This document shows, piece after piece, positions 1 to 8,524 of a stretch of 64,000 nucleotides of DNA (positions are counted from its first letter, which is position 1; every line of letters begins with the position of its first letter). This stretch comes from Chloroflexota bacterium (GTDB lineage: Bacteria; Chloroflexota; Anaerolineae; Anaerolineales; Anaerolineaceae). Position numbers and translations under genes: made by a program. The notes beneath the pieces were generated by a model that saw nothing but the letters and a program-made list of their open reading frames with translations, was not told the origin of the DNA and did no database searches. The stretch covers positions 62,001-126,000 of the forward strand of contig JAJXZS010000050.1 of assembly GCA_021779955.1 (NCBI GenBank), given 5' to 3'.

Positions 1-221
1 AGCTTGTAAAGCTCCGGGAAATTTTTGATCCAGCGGTCATAGTCCGTTTGTGACTCGCGCAAAAAGAAAGGCGATCGTTTATCGTCCAGCGGATTGACAA
101 TCTCGGTCTGAACTGAATCGCCATAACGCTCGTTGAGGGCTCTGTCGAGCGCGACGGCGGCGCTGCGGTGCCCAAACCCCGCATCCGCCATCAGGATCAA
201 TATCTTTTTCTTGGGTTCCAT
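1..221 (-). CDS. MGDG-synthase/UgtP-like glycosyltransferase, N-terminal fragment
   Basis: Only the first 73 codons are inside the window; the gene runs off the left edge. The visible N-terminus has a Lys-rich start, a hydrophobic strand and then GFGHRSAAVAL, the nucleotide-sugar fold loop typical of the monogalactosyldiacylglycerol synthase / processive diacylglycerol glucosyltransferase family, which makes membrane glycolipids. The start is the ATG at 221, preceded by GGAGAAACC. It lies 27 bases downstream of pncC on the same strand and is probably co-transcribed with it. The family call rests on this short stretch; acceptor and donor sugar cannot be read. Confidence 0.6.
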   Translation of the reverse strand, partial: MEPKKKILILMADAGFGHRSAAVALDRALNERYGDSVQTEIVNPLDDKRSPFFLRESQTDYDRWIKNFPELYK

Positions 222-248
222 GGTTTCTCCCCAATCACTCTCAAAATG

Positions 249-782
249 TCAGGAAGGGCAGCCCGGCCATTGCTCGGATGGAAGGTGCCCCTCGAGGTAA
301 TCAGCCACAAGCTGCAGTGCTGCCTGTGCTGAGTCCTCCTTGTTTTTGATTCTGTCGCCTTTCCAGCAGAAATGCCACGCCCATTGACCATCACCTGCGC
401 TCATGCCGACCCAGACGGTGCCTACTGGCTTTTCGGGCATGCCTCCGCCCGGCCCTGCGATACCGCTGATCGAGACCCCGATCACCTTATCGAGCGGAAA
501 TCCGCCCGAAAGCGACTTCCGGACGCCTGCTGCCATCTCAAGAACAGTTTGCTTGCTCACTGCTCCATACTGCTGCAGGGTTTCGTGCTTCACTCCCAGG
601 ATGGACTCTTTGACTTCATAGGCGTAGGCGGTGACGCTGCCCAGGTAATAATCGGATGATCCGGGAATATTCGTAATGCGGTGTCCCACCAGTCCGCCCG
701 TGCAGGATTCCGCCACCGTCAGGCGCATGCCTTTTTCGCGTAACAGGATGCCAACTTTCTCTTCAAGAAGGATCTCTTTCAA
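249..782 (-). CDS. pncC: Nicotinamide-nucleotide amidohydrolase (CinA C-terminal domain protein)
   Basis: A 177-residue stand-alone CinA C-terminal domain, the usual length for PncC, which deamidates NMN to nicotinic acid mononucleotide in pyridine nucleotide recycling. The motif AESCTGGL near residue 24 holds the catalytic Ser of the family, followed by GSVTAYAYEVK and the glycine-rich SGIAGPGGG loop. Start: a TTG at 782 preceded by GGAGTTGAC; an internal ATG at about residue 19 would cut into the first helix. There is no N-terminal MoCF-like CinA domain. The window also contains NAD+ synthetase, so NAD metabolism appears twice, though not in one operon. Confidence 0.88.
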   Translation of the reverse strand: MKEILLEEKVGILLREKGMRLTVAESCTGGLVGHRITNIPGSSDYYLGSVTAYAYEVKESILGVKHETLQQYGAVSKQTVLEMAAGVRKSLSGGFPLDKVIGVSISGIAGPGGGMPEKPVGTVWVGMSAGDGQWAWHFCWKGDRIKNKEDSAQAALQLVADYLEGHLPSEQWPGCPS

Positions 783-972
783 GTCAACTCCGCTGTATTT
801 TTGTCCTTATTATAACCCGGCAGACAAGGCTAATCTGTCCGTGCTAAAATATTCAGTGGTTCCAAATGAACGGAAACGGCGTTGAGCGAAACATAAGCAC
901 GCTTGCCGGTATCCGTTGAACCTGGTCCCCGAAGGACCTGGATTGGTGAAAAAGGAATATAAAGAGGCAACG

Positions 973-1854
973 ATGAAGATTGGGCTTCAAATCCCTAATT
1001 TTACCTGGCCGGGTGGACCGGCGAAGATCGGGCAAACTCTGGTCGAGATCGCCCGTAATGCTGATGAGCACGGCTTTTCAGATATCTGGGTGATGGATCA
1101 CTTCTTCCAGATCGGCAGCGTTGGCCCCAAAGAAAACGAAATGATGGAAAGCTACTCTACGCTTTCCTTTATCGCAGCCCATACCCGTGCTGCCCGCCTG
1201 GGAACCATGGTGACAGGGGTCGTCTACCGTCATCCCGGCATTCTGGTCAAGACGGTCACAACCCTCGATGTGCTCTCGGGCGGCAGAGCCTTCCTCGGAA
1301 TTGGCGCTGCCTGGAACGAGGTCGAATCGCGCGGGCTGGGTGTGCCTTTCCCGCCTGTCAAGGAGAGGTTCGAACGCCTCGAAGAAACTCTGCAGATCGC
1401 GCTGCAGATGTGGTCGGGCAATAACGGTCCTTATAACGGAAAACATTACCAGCTGGCGGAAACACTTTGCATCCCGCAGCCGCTGACGAAGCCTCACCCT
1501 CCCATTTTGATCGGAGGCAGCGGCGAGCAGAAGACCCTGCGCCTGGTGGCGAAATATGCCGATGCCTGCAACATCTTCGGAAACCAGGGCATCGAATTCG
1601 TCCGCTCGAAGCTCGACGTCTTGAAGCAGCGTTGCGACGAGGTTGGCCGAGATTACAATGCCATCGAAAAAACTGCGCTTGCGACCGTAAATTTGGCCCC
1701 CGGGGCGATGAAGACCAACGACGTGATCGAGCTTTGCCGCAGCATGGCTTCGGTAGGCATCCAGCATATGATCTTCAATATGCCAAATGTTCATGAGATC
1801 AAACCGCTCGAAACCTTTGGCAAGGAGATTATTCCTGCTGTTTCAGAAATGTAA
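973..1854 (+). CDS. LLM-class F420-dependent oxidoreductase
   Basis: A 293-residue luciferase-like TIM-barrel flavoprotein. The N-terminus MKIGLQIPNF, the DIWVMDHFF strand, HPGILVKTVTTLDVLSGGR and the PPILIGGSGEQKTLRL strand are typical of the family that transfers hydride from reduced F420 (or FMNH2) to an unknown substrate. The ATG at 973 is chosen because AAAGAGGCA precedes it and the protein then begins at the first beta strand; an in-frame upstream start at 916 would add 19 residues that do not look like this family. It stands alone between divergent pncC and the B12 riboswitch. F420 use is inferred from the family. Confidence 0.85.
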   Translation: MKIGLQIPNFTWPGGPAKIGQTLVEIARNADEHGFSDIWVMDHFFQIGSVGPKENEMMESYSTLSFIAAHTRAARLGTMVTGVVYRHPGILVKTVTTLDVLSGGRAFLGIGAAWNEVESRGLGVPFPPVKERFERLEETLQIALQMWSGNNGPYNGKHYQLAETLCIPQPLTKPHPPILIGGSGEQKTLRLVAKYADACNIFGNQGIEFVRSKLDVLKQRCDEVGRDYNAIEKTALATVNLAPGAMKTNDVIELCRSMASVGIQHMIFNMPNVHEIKPLETFGKEIIPAVSEM

Positions 1855-1951
1855 AACGATCTGTTCGCGTGATGTACTGATCTTCCGCCGCGCTCCAGAT
1901 GGAAGAACCCGTCAGGTTCAGTGATGCGGGCAAAATCCCTGTTCGCTGAAC

Positions 1952-1979
1952 TTGACGCCCATCAGGAGTCTGATAGAAT
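1952..1979 (+). promoter_or_regulatory. Sigma-70-like promoter of the B12 transport operon
   Basis: TTGACG at 1952-1957 and TAGAAT at 1974-1979, spacing 16. It would start transcription about 15-20 bases before the cobalamin aptamer, the right place for a riboswitch leader. Confidence 0.6.
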
Positions 1980-1998
1980 ACATCTACAATTGAATACT

Positions 1999-2121
1999 TG
2001 CAATTTGGGTGCCTTAATCTCTGCGGAGAAGGCTCAAAGGCGAAATCGGTTCAAGTCCGATGCTGTTGCGCAACTGTAAATCAGAAAATCTGATAAGCCA
2101 GGTCGCCCGCCCAAATTTGCG
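1999..2121 (+). promoter_or_regulatory. Cobalamin (B12) riboswitch aptamer
   Basis: Closing stem P1 pairs 2000-2009 (GCAATTTGGG) with 2111-2120 (CCAAATTTGC) plus the preceding C, with one bulge. Between them are the conserved elements in order: GGTGCC, a GAGAAGGCTCAAAGG segment, GGTTCAAGTCCGATGCTG, GCGCAACTGTAA, and the B12 box form AAGCCAGGTCGCCCGCC. It lies directly upstream of a B12-type ABC importer, which confirms the ligand class. Downstream, CCTC at 2131-2134 and ACCTC at 2154-2158 compete for GGAGGT at 2142-2147, followed by a terminator at 2182-2210. The natural reading is transcriptional attenuation when cobalamin is bound. Confidence 0.9.
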
Positions 2122-2181
2122 GAACCACAACCTCGCACAAAGGAGGTGGACCAACCTCAGAATTTGCTCGACTGAACTCAT

Positions 2182-2210
2182 CCCCTGCCCTCGCGACAGG
2201 GGCTTTTTTT
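2182..2210 (+). terminator. Riboswitch expression-platform terminator
   Basis: CCCCTG (2182-2187) pairs with CAGGGG (2197-2202) and is followed by C and seven T. It sits between the cobalamin aptamer and btuF, so it works as a regulated terminator. Confidence 0.8.
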
Positions 2211-2259
2211 CCGGCCGCATGCCGGAAGTCCGAAAAAGTTTACGATTAAGGATTATTTC

Positions 2260-3198
2260 ATGAAAAAATTCACTCAAATCCTGGCCGCCGGACTGCTGAT
2301 CATCACGCTTGTAGCAGCCTGCGCTCCTGCAGCATCCCCCGCTCCCGCCGCAGCGACCGCCGCCACGATCACCTTCACTGACGGTTTGCAGCGCACGATT
2401 GAACTTGCCCAAACCCCGCAGCGCGTGGTAGCGCTCGCGCCTTCACTCACCGAGATCCTGTTCGCAGTCGGAGCGGGCAGCCAGGTGGTTGGCTGCGACA
2501 CCTTCGCCAACTATCCTGAGACCGTCACGAACCTTCCGGATATAGGCGGTTCGAACGGCGATTACAACTATGAAGCGATTGCTGCCCTCAAGCCCGATCT
2601 CGTCCTGGCGACTGAGATCAACACCGTCGATCAGGTGGACGCAATCGAAAAACTCGGCATCCAGGTGGCTTATCTCTCCAACCCCGTCACGCTCGAAGAT
2701 ACCTATAAGCTGATCTCCGAAGTGGCGCTGCTCACCGGTCACACCGCCGAGGCGGATACGCTAAACGCCAGCTTGCAACAGCGTGTTGCCGCGGTCGAGC
2801 AGAAGATCAGCCAGGCAGCATCGAAGCCTATGGTGTTCTACGAACTCGACGGCAGCGACCCTTCCAAACCCTGGACGCCAGGCCCTGGTACCTTCATGGA
2901 TCAACTGATCACCCTCGCGGGCGGCGCCAACGCTGGGGCGATCATGTCAGACGCCTGGGGACAGCTCAGCCTGGAGCAACTGCTCTTGCAGAATCCCTCT
3001 CTGATCATCCTAGGTGATTCGATCTACGGCACCAAGCCGACGGATGTGAGCGCCCGTGCAGGCTGGGGCGACATCCAGGCAGTCAAAGATGGCAAGATCT
3101 ATGAATTCAACGACGATCTGGTCAGCCGGCCCGGTCCCCGTAACGTGGACGGCCTGGAGCAGTTGGCTAAACTGATCCACCCTGAGTTGTTCAACTAA
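2260..3198 (+). CDS. btuF: Cobalamin ABC transporter substrate-binding lipoprotein
   Basis: A 312-residue class III binding protein. Residues 1-21 form a lipoprotein signal ending in VAAC, so the mature protein is lipid-anchored at Cys21, followed by an Ala/Pro linker. The two-lobed metal-chelate binding fold is visible in QRVVALAPSLTEILFAVGAG, NLPDIGGSNGDYNYEAIAALKPDLV and the long backbone-helix region around 165-190. The sequence of the fold (BtuF/FhuD/FepB class) does not itself fix the ligand; the upstream cobalamin riboswitch does. AAGGAT lies 8 bases before the ATG. The btuC start follows after 3 bases. Confidence 0.9.
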   Translation: MKKFTQILAAGLLIITLVAACAPAASPAPAAATAATITFTDGLQRTIELAQTPQRVVALAPSLTEILFAVGAGSQVVGCDTFANYPETVTNLPDIGGSNGDYNYEAIAALKPDLVLATEINTVDQVDAIEKLGIQVAYLSNPVTLEDTYKLISEVALLTGHTAEADTLNASLQQRVAAVEQKISQAASKPMVFYELDGSDPSKPWTPGPGTFMDQLITLAGGANAGAIMSDAWGQLSLEQLLLQNPSLIILGDSIYGTKPTDVSARAGWGDIQAVKDGKIYEFNDDLVSRPGPRNVDGLEQLAKLIHPELFN

Positions 3199-3201
3199 TC
3201 C

Positions 3202-4221
3202 ATGTCCAGTCGCGCCCGCCCCTTTTTGATCCTTGCTCTTCTGCTGATGCTTGCTTTCTTCTTGAGCATGGCCATCGGCAGCGTCAGCATTCCCATTGAG
3301 ACGCTCTTCTCGCTGCTCTTCTCCGGTGCTGCAAATCGGGCGGGCGACCTGCAAACCTTTGCTACAATCCTTTTTCAGCTCCGTATTCCCCACGCGGCAT
3401 TGATGATGCTGGTGGGTGCTTCACTTGGGGGCAGCGGTGCCGCTTACCAGGGCCTCTTCCGCAATCCTCTGGCCGATCCCTACCTCATCGGTGTGGCATC
3501 TGGCGCGGGGCTCGGAGCGATTGCAGCCATGGCCGTCAAATGGCCGTACACGCAGTTGGGACTTTTCGCGGTTCCCCTGGCGGCCTTTGCAGGGGCGCTC
3601 CTCGCGGTGCTGATCGTCTACCAGCTTGGCCATGTGGGAAAGATTGTCCCCACGACTACATTGCTGCTTGCCGGAGTCGCCGTCAGCTCGTTTGCCACGG
3701 CGCTTACTTCCTATTTGCTCATCAACTCAACCGGCGAGCTCAGGCGGGCGCTCGTCTGGCTGCTTGGCGGCTCGACAATGACCGGCTGGCAGCCGGTGCT
3801 GGGAGTGCTCCCTTACGCGCTCGCTGGCCTGGCCATCATCCTGGTCAATGGGTATCCCCTCAACGTGCTTCAATTTGGAGATGAACAGGCCAGGCAGTTA
3901 GGCGTCAACGTCGAAAGAGTGCGCAGGTGGACGGTGGTCGCTGCATCCCTGGCGACGGCGGCAGCAGTGGCCTTTGCCGGCGTCATCGGCTTCGTCGGGC
4001 TGATCGTGCCGCATGTTGTCCGTCTGCTCTGGAGCGGGGATTACCGCAAGGTGCTCCCGCTCTCGATCCTGGGAGGGGCGGTCCTCCTCCTGCTCACCGA
4101 TCTCGCTGCGCGGACGATTATGTCGCCCCAGGAACTGCCGGTGGGCATCCTGACTGCGCTTCTGGGTGCACCCTTCTTCCTCTGGGTGCTCAGACGCTCG
4201 AAGACCCAGAACTATTGGTGA
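3202..4221 (+). CDS. btuC: Cobalamin ABC transporter permease (FecCD family)
   Basis: A 339-residue polytopic protein with about nine to ten hydrophobic segments and the FecCD-family hallmarks: RIPHAALMMLVGASLGGSG near the N-terminal third, NPLADPYLIGVASGAGLG, and the cytoplasmic coupling region GVIGFVGLIVPHVVRLL near residue 262. Length is normal. It lies 3 bases after btuF and 4 bases before btuD, so the three are one operon under the B12 riboswitch. Confidence 0.92.
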   Translation: MSSRARPFLILALLLMLAFFLSMAIGSVSIPIETLFSLLFSGAANRAGDLQTFATILFQLRIPHAALMMLVGASLGGSGAAYQGLFRNPLADPYLIGVASGAGLGAIAAMAVKWPYTQLGLFAVPLAAFAGALLAVLIVYQLGHVGKIVPTTTLLLAGVAVSSFATALTSYLLINSTGELRRALVWLLGGSTMTGWQPVLGVLPYALAGLAIILVNGYPLNVLQFGDEQARQLGVNVERVRRWTVVAASLATAAAVAFAGVIGFVGLIVPHVVRLLWSGDYRKVLPLSILGGAVLLLLTDLAARTIMSPQELPVGILTALLGAPFFLWVLRRSKTQNYW

Positions 4222-4225
4222 AGCC

Positions 4226-5008
4226 ATGCTGAACATTCGTTCATTGACCTGCGGTTACGAAGAAAAAATGATCCTGCACTCGATCGACCTGGCGCTGCAG
4301 CCCGGGCAGATACTGGCCGTCATTGGGCCGAACGGCGCAGGCAAATCGACGTTGATCAAGGCAATCAGCGGGGTCATCCCGGTCGACCAGGGCAGCATCA
4401 CCTGGAATGACGTCGATCTCACTGCCCTGCGGACGGAGGAACGCGCCAGGCTCATCTCTGTGGTTCCCCAGGCGCGGAATCTGCCTTCAGGCTTCACTGG
4501 GCGCGAAGTGGTCTCGCTTGGCCGCACGCCTTACCTGAATTGGCTGGGTCAGCTCTCGCAAAGCGACGAAGAAGTGATCGAGTCTGTAATGGCTCAGACC
4601 GGCACCCTCGAGTTTTCGGACCGCCGCATTGGCGAGCTTTCAGGCGGTGAACAGCAACGCTTGCTTCTTGCCAGGGCGCTTGCCCAGCAGACTCCCCTGT
4701 TGCTGCTGGACGAGCCGACTTCGCACCTCGACTTGCAATACCAGGTTCAGCTCATTCACTTGCTCCAGCGTCTCATTCACGAAGAGCGCGCGCTGTCGGA
4801 CAAGGCGGCCATCATCGTGATGCACGATCTCAACCTCGTCGCCCGAGTTGCCGATGCCGTTGCGCTGATCGTCGAAGGCCATCTCGTGGCATTCGGCCCT
4901 CCGCAAGAGGTGCTGACCGCGAACATCCTGGGCCGGGCGTACCAGGTAATGCTCGATGTTGTCAGCGACCCCGCAACGGGAAGCAGCATCATCGTTCCCC
5001 GCCTCTAA
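4226..5008 (+). CDS. btuD: Cobalamin ABC transporter ATP-binding protein
   Basis: A 260-residue ABC ATPase. Walker A GPNGAGKST is at residues 34-42, the Q-loop is in VVPQARN, the signature is LSGGEQQR, Walker B is LLLLDEPTSHLD and the switch His is in IIVMHDLNL. The start is the ATG at 4226, 4 bases after the btuC stop; a longer in-frame start at 4166 lies inside btuC and gives no family-like sequence. It powers uptake through BtuC. Confidence 0.92.
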   Translation: MLNIRSLTCGYEEKMILHSIDLALQPGQILAVIGPNGAGKSTLIKAISGVIPVDQGSITWNDVDLTALRTEERARLISVVPQARNLPSGFTGREVVSLGRTPYLNWLGQLSQSDEEVIESVMAQTGTLEFSDRRIGELSGGEQQRLLLARALAQQTPLLLLDEPTSHLDLQYQVQLIHLLQRLIHEERALSDKAAIIVMHDLNLVARVADAVALIVEGHLVAFGPPQEVLTANILGRAYQVMLDVVSDPATGSSIIVPRL

Positions 5009-5032
5009 TTTCGCTGTTCTGAAAGAAAGCGC

Positions 5033-5063
5033 AAAAAAAGAACTCGCAGCGAGTTCTTTTTTT
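5033..5063. terminator. Bidirectional intrinsic terminator
   Basis: GAACTCGC and GCGAGTTC form the stem, flanked by seven A on the left and seven T on the right. It serves the btu operon on the plus strand and the OsmC gene on the minus strand, which converge here. Confidence 0.88.
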
Positions 5064-5069
5064 GATCGA

Positions 5070-5462
5070 TTACGCCACGCTGGTGAAGACCTTGAATTTT
5101 GGCGGGTGCTCAAGCGATTTCTTGACCTTGCACTGATCGGCCGAACGGATGAGCGCTTCATAATACTTTTCAGGGAAATCCGGCGGAACCTGAATCTCCA
5201 GCTCGATATTTTCCACCAGCCCATTGATCGGGCTGGAGCTCACTCGCTGGCGAATACGAATATCCTCGTAAGGAATGCCGCGCTGCTTGCAGAATCCCAC
5301 AATATAAATCCCTGCACACGTCCCGATCGATGACAGAAACACAAGGAAGGGGGTTGGGTCTTTGGGCATGTACCCGGGGGCCGGCTGGTCGGTCGCAACA
5401 TCGAATGGACCAAAATGCGCATCCACCCTGTCGCCGCCGGGAAAATCAATGATCATTTCCAT
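5070..5462 (-). CDS. OsmC-family peroxiredoxin-like protein
   Basis: A 130-residue OsmC/Ohr-fold protein. Cys49 in SSIGTCAGIY and Cys111 in DQCKVKKSL occupy the places of the two redox cysteines of the family, which reduce organic hydroperoxides; a further Cys58 is present. The N-terminal strand GDRVDAHFGPF matches the YhfA-like branch rather than classical Ohr. RBS AGGTG precedes the ATG at 5462. The terminator at 5033-5063 follows it. The peroxidase role is family knowledge; physiological substrate unknown. Confidence 0.82.
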   Translation of the reverse strand: MEMIIDFPGGDRVDAHFGPFDVATDQPAPGYMPKDPTPFLVFLSSIGTCAGIYIVGFCKQRGIPYEDIRIRQRVSSSPINGLVENIELEIQVPPDFPEKYYEALIRSADQCKVKKSLEHPPKFKVFTSVA

Positions 5463-5486
5463 GAATACACCTCGAAAAATTGTCTA

Positions 5487-6824
5487 CTAGTCAGATGATG
5501 AATCGTCTGTAAAGTTACCGGCAAGCGCCACTTGTTCCGATTTTGGTGCAAGCCTGGGTGCGCCTTTTTTGAGAAAGAAGAACCAATACAACAATGTTGA
5601 GAGCGTGTAAAGCGCAATCGTTCCCGCGAAGGGCATTCCGAACCCGTAATTGACCTGCAAAATACCGCTGATGGTGGGGCTGAATGCCCAGCCAAAGTTG
5701 CTCGCCATGCTGTTCAGGCTGGCGATGGTTGCCCGCGCTTCGGGCTTCACTTTTTCGAGCACGAAAGTCTGATACACTGGCCCCGACATGTTCATCAGTG
5801 TCAGCCGGAAATAATACGCTCCGGCAGCCAGCGGGTACAATGGCGAAAAGCCCAACAGATACAGGAACGGAATGGAAAGCGCCTGGGTGAAAACGACCAT
5901 CTGGATCTTGCCGAACCGGTCTGCCAGGGGTGGCGCGATGAGCAGTCCCAGGCCCATGGCAAGCGTACCGAGCGCGAACATCCCGCCGATTGCGCTGTCC
6001 GTCTGGTGATGCACATTGCGGAAGAAGACGTTCATAAAGGGCATGATCAACCCTGCGCCGATTGAAGTGATCAGCATTGGCAGGATCAACTTACCGACCA
6101 ACGAGGGTTCAGACCGGAAAAAGTGGATGGGAGCGAATACCGTGCGCTGCACCCCATTGTCCTTGAGCGTGCGCATCTTCATCAGGGGGATCAACCCAAG
6201 CGAAGCGGTAAGGGCGATTACCAGCAAAGATGCCCCATACGCCGGTGTGGACGTCGCAGAGACGCTCTGCAGCGCGCCTAGCCAGGATGGCAGCTTGCCG
6301 CCCACCCAGTTGCCAACGGAGGCGGAAGCCGTTTGCAGGCCTGCGCTGTAGCTGAAAAGGTAGACCCTCTCTTTTTCGCCTGAATTCTCCATCAGGAACG
6401 GGCCCATGGTTACGCCTGAAAGGCTCTGACCCAGGCCGATTAGCACGTTGCTCGCGACGAGGACCCAGGCGGTTGGAAATGCCACCATCACCAGGATGGC
6501 CGTAACCACGGCAGAGCTTCCGGCGACGAGCGAGCGCTTTCTCCCGATCAGGTCCGCCAGGTAACCCATGGGCAGAGCGGCAATCAGGGCGGTCAGGCTG
6601 GTGGCTGTGGTCAGATTTCCAAGCAGCGCTTCGTCGTATCCAAGGCTGAGCACATAGAAATTAAACAGCAGGCGGAAAACGCCAAGCGCCGCGCCGGTAA
6701 TAACAGCGTTCAACAAATAATAGCGTGCATTTGGAGAAAAGGCTGCCAGGTTCGAGAGATAGCCGGCGGTTCCGTGCTTAAGACGTGAAAATAGATTCGA
6801 TGTTGTGGGCATGACTGGCGTCAA
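5487..6824 (-). CDS. MFS transporter coupled to an ArsR-type regulator
   Basis: A 445-residue major facilitator with about 12 hydrophobic segments. Motif A is GYLADLIGRKRSL after TM2 and a second copy is LADRFGKIQ after TM8. Its start ATG overlaps the stop of the upstream regulator by four bases (ATGA, 6821-6824), so the two are translationally coupled. A drug or metabolite exporter under the control of its partner is the likely role; the substrate cannot be read. The C-terminal tail is acidic and Ser-rich. Confidence 0.85.
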   Translation of the reverse strand: MTPVMPTTSNLFSRLKHGTAGYLSNLAAFSPNARYYLLNAVITGAALGVFRLLFNFYVLSLGYDEALLGNLTTATSLTALIAALPMGYLADLIGRKRSLVAGSSAVVTAILVMVAFPTAWVLVASNVLIGLGQSLSGVTMGPFLMENSGEKERVYLFSYSAGLQTASASVGNWVGGKLPSWLGALQSVSATSTPAYGASLLVIALTASLGLIPLMKMRTLKDNGVQRTVFAPIHFFRSEPSLVGKLILPMLITSIGAGLIMPFMNVFFRNVHHQTDSAIGGMFALGTLAMGLGLLIAPPLADRFGKIQMVVFTQALSIPFLYLLGFSPLYPLAAGAYYFRLTLMNMSGPVYQTFVLEKVKPEARATIASLNSMASNFGWAFSPTISGILQVNYGFGMPFAGTIALYTLSTLLYWFFFLKKGAPRLAPKSEQVALAGNFTDDSSSD

Positions 6825-7867
6825 TTCTCGTTAATGTATTTTTGCAGGATGGTTTGGGCCGCAGCGACTGCTTCTTCGCGCAATGTGTATTTTTTTTCAC
6901 CTTCAGGTTCGAGCGATATTTGCACGAGGCCTGCGAGACGCAACAATTGCAGGTGATGCGTAACCGTGGGTGGACGAAGCCGTAACTTGCGCGCAAGCGC
7001 AGAAGCTGACAGTGGTTCGGCGTTGAGATACCGCAGCATTTGCAGGCGGGTTGGGTCGGCAAGGGCTTTGAGCACCGCAAGAAGATGATCCGGCACAACC
7101 TCGCCAGGAATGATCGACTGGTCCTCAGGGCGGCACCCGAATAGCATCAACGTTTCATCATTGCTTACAGAGCCATAGATGATCAGCGGAGAAGTCCAGA
7201 ACGAAGGCGCGAGGATGACTTTCGGTTTGCGGATCGCCTTCTCCAGGCTCACTCCGTGACTCAAATCCTCGAGCAGGTCGGGAAGCGAAACGATCTTTGC
7301 GATCTTCATCGCGTTCTGCAGCGCGGACTCGATGGCGGGTTGGATGCGTATCTCTTCTTCGGCGAAGAAATGCTCGTAAAATGAATGAAGCATGATCTTG
7401 AAAGCATCTCCGAACGCTTGCCTATCTTCCCATGCGCGCACAAGGCGCGAGGTGACATCTTCGCTAAGCGTCTGATCGCCAAAGGCATAATTCTTCTGCA
7501 GGACGGCTCTTTGCGCCGAAGTTGCATGGCCGCTGCTGCCGATCTCTTCAAGGGTGTTCTTCACGCGTTCTGGCAAATCGAATCCGAAGGTTAGTTCTTT
7601 GAGCAGGGTTGCGGAGTCTTGAGTAGACAGGTACTGCGCAACCTGGCCCGCGTTTTTGGCATATTCCGGCAGATGATGGATAAAGGTGAGGGGTACCCGA
7701 AAGAAACCCGCCAGCGATTCCATGAACTGTCGTTGTGCCAGCGGTAAACGCGAGCGTACCCCGGCAGCCCAGGATGGGCGAAGCCCAAAATTACCAGGTT
7801 GGTTGAGCACAATCATGCTCACAAATAGATCGTACGTGGTGCCCTTATCCCAATAAAGTTCAGTCAT
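6821..7867 (-). CDS. ArsR-family winged-helix regulator with large N-terminal domain
   Basis: A 348-residue protein, about three times the length of a minimal ArsR protein. The C-terminal part (about 265-335) is a clear ArsR winged helix: LADPTRLQMLRYL, then SASALARKLRLRPPTVTHHL as the recognition helix-turn-helix. The first about 230 residues are an alpha-helical domain, probably for sensing or dimerisation, similar in style to other long actinobacterial and Chloroflexota ArsR proteins; I do not recognise a ligand site. RBS AAGGG precedes the ATG at 7867. A perfect palindrome 18 bases upstream (7885-7900) is a likely autoregulatory operator. Confidence 0.82.
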   Translation of the reverse strand: MTELYWDKGTTYDLFVSMIVLNQPGNFGLRPSWAAGVRSRLPLAQRQFMESLAGFFRVPLTFIHHLPEYAKNAGQVAQYLSTQDSATLLKELTFGFDLPERVKNTLEEIGSSGHATSAQRAVLQKNYAFGDQTLSEDVTSRLVRAWEDRQAFGDAFKIMLHSFYEHFFAEEEIRIQPAIESALQNAMKIAKIVSLPDLLEDLSHGVSLEKAIRKPKVILAPSFWTSPLIIYGSVSNDETLMLFGCRPEDQSIIPGEVVPDHLLAVLKALADPTRLQMLRYLNAEPLSASALARKLRLRPPTVTHHLQLLRLAGLVQISLEPEGEKKYTLREEAVAAAQTILQKYINEN

Positions 7868-7884
7868 TTCAACCCTTAAGTAAA

Positions 7885-7900
7885 TTAGATATATATCTAA
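7885..7900. promoter_or_regulatory. Candidate operator of the ArsR-type regulator
   Basis: TTAGATATATATCTAA is a perfect 16-base palindrome in the intergenic region between the regulator and the cNMP-binding gene. A further half-site TTAGATG follows at 7905. Size, symmetry and position fit an ArsR-type binding site that represses the regulator-MFS operon. Confidence 0.5.
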
Positions 7901-7991
7901 CTCATTAGATGATAACCTGAGTTATAAAGCAGGTCAAGATTTTCCACTAACTTTGAATGAGCTTTGTCGAGCGAGTAAGGATATTTGCCAC

Positions 7992-8020
7992 TTTTGAACG
8001 TCCTTTCCTTTCACTAAAAT
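7992..8020 (+). promoter_or_regulatory. Possible promoter of the cNMP-binding gene, leaderless
   Basis: TTTTGA at 7992 and TAAAAT at 8015-8020 with 17 bases between. The -10 ends six bases before the ATG at 8027, so the transcript would begin at or next to the start codon. Confidence 0.35.
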
Positions 8021-8026
8021 GAGGTC

Positions 8027-8524
8027 ATGCTAAAAGGGGACCTGGTCAAACTTTCCATTTTGCAGGGGCTTAATCGTGATCAACTCGATCTGCTCGAACC
8101 CCTGGTCGAAGTATGCACATTTCCGGCGGGATCGACGCTCTTTGCCCAGGGTCAAGAGGCAACCCACCTTTACCTGATCACCCGGGGTACTATCGAAGTC
8201 CGTTTCAAGCCCTATGACGGTCCGCCGCTGACGGTCTCCCGCATGGGCACAGGCGACGTATGCGGCTGGTCATCGGCGCTCGGCAGGGACGTCTATACAT
8301 CGAGTGCCATCGCCACAGATACCAGCGAAGCTTACTGCATCAGCGGTGCCGCGCTGCACGACCTTTGTGAGCAGCATCCGGATGCCGGCGTGGTAATATT
8401 AGAGAAACTGGCTTCTGCAATTGCCGAGCGGCTTGAAAACACCCACGCCCAAATCATGAGCATCTTGAGCCAGGGAATGAAATTGGAGGATTCGTGCTCC
8501 AGGAAGGCCGAAAAAGATGACTGA
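8027..8524 (+). CDS. Cyclic-nucleotide-binding domain protein without HTH
   Basis: A 165-residue protein. Residues about 10-125 form a cNMP-binding beta-roll: FPAGSTLFAQGQEATHLYLITRG is the usual first half and VSRMGTGDVCGWSSAL the second. The Crp/Fnr C-terminal DNA-binding helix-turn-helix is absent; a single helix and a charged tail end the protein. It therefore cannot act as a classical Crp and is more likely a sensor or redox-partner protein. The next gene, a NifU-domain protein, starts 8 bases before its stop, so the two are coupled. Confidence 0.75.
   Translation: MLKGDLVKLSILQGLNRDQLDLLEPLVEVCTFPAGSTLFAQGQEATHLYLITRGTIEVRFKPYDGPPLTVSRMGTGDVCGWSSALGRDVYTSSAIATDTSEAYCISGAALHDLCEQHPDAGVVILEKLASAIAERLENTHAQIMSILSQGMKLEDSCSRKAEKDD

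Noticed and set aside
1078-1794. A 238-codon minus-strand ORF inside the LLM oxidoreductase
   Set aside because: Antisense shadow of a clear luciferase-like protein; composition rich in His, Arg and Asp with no fold pattern.
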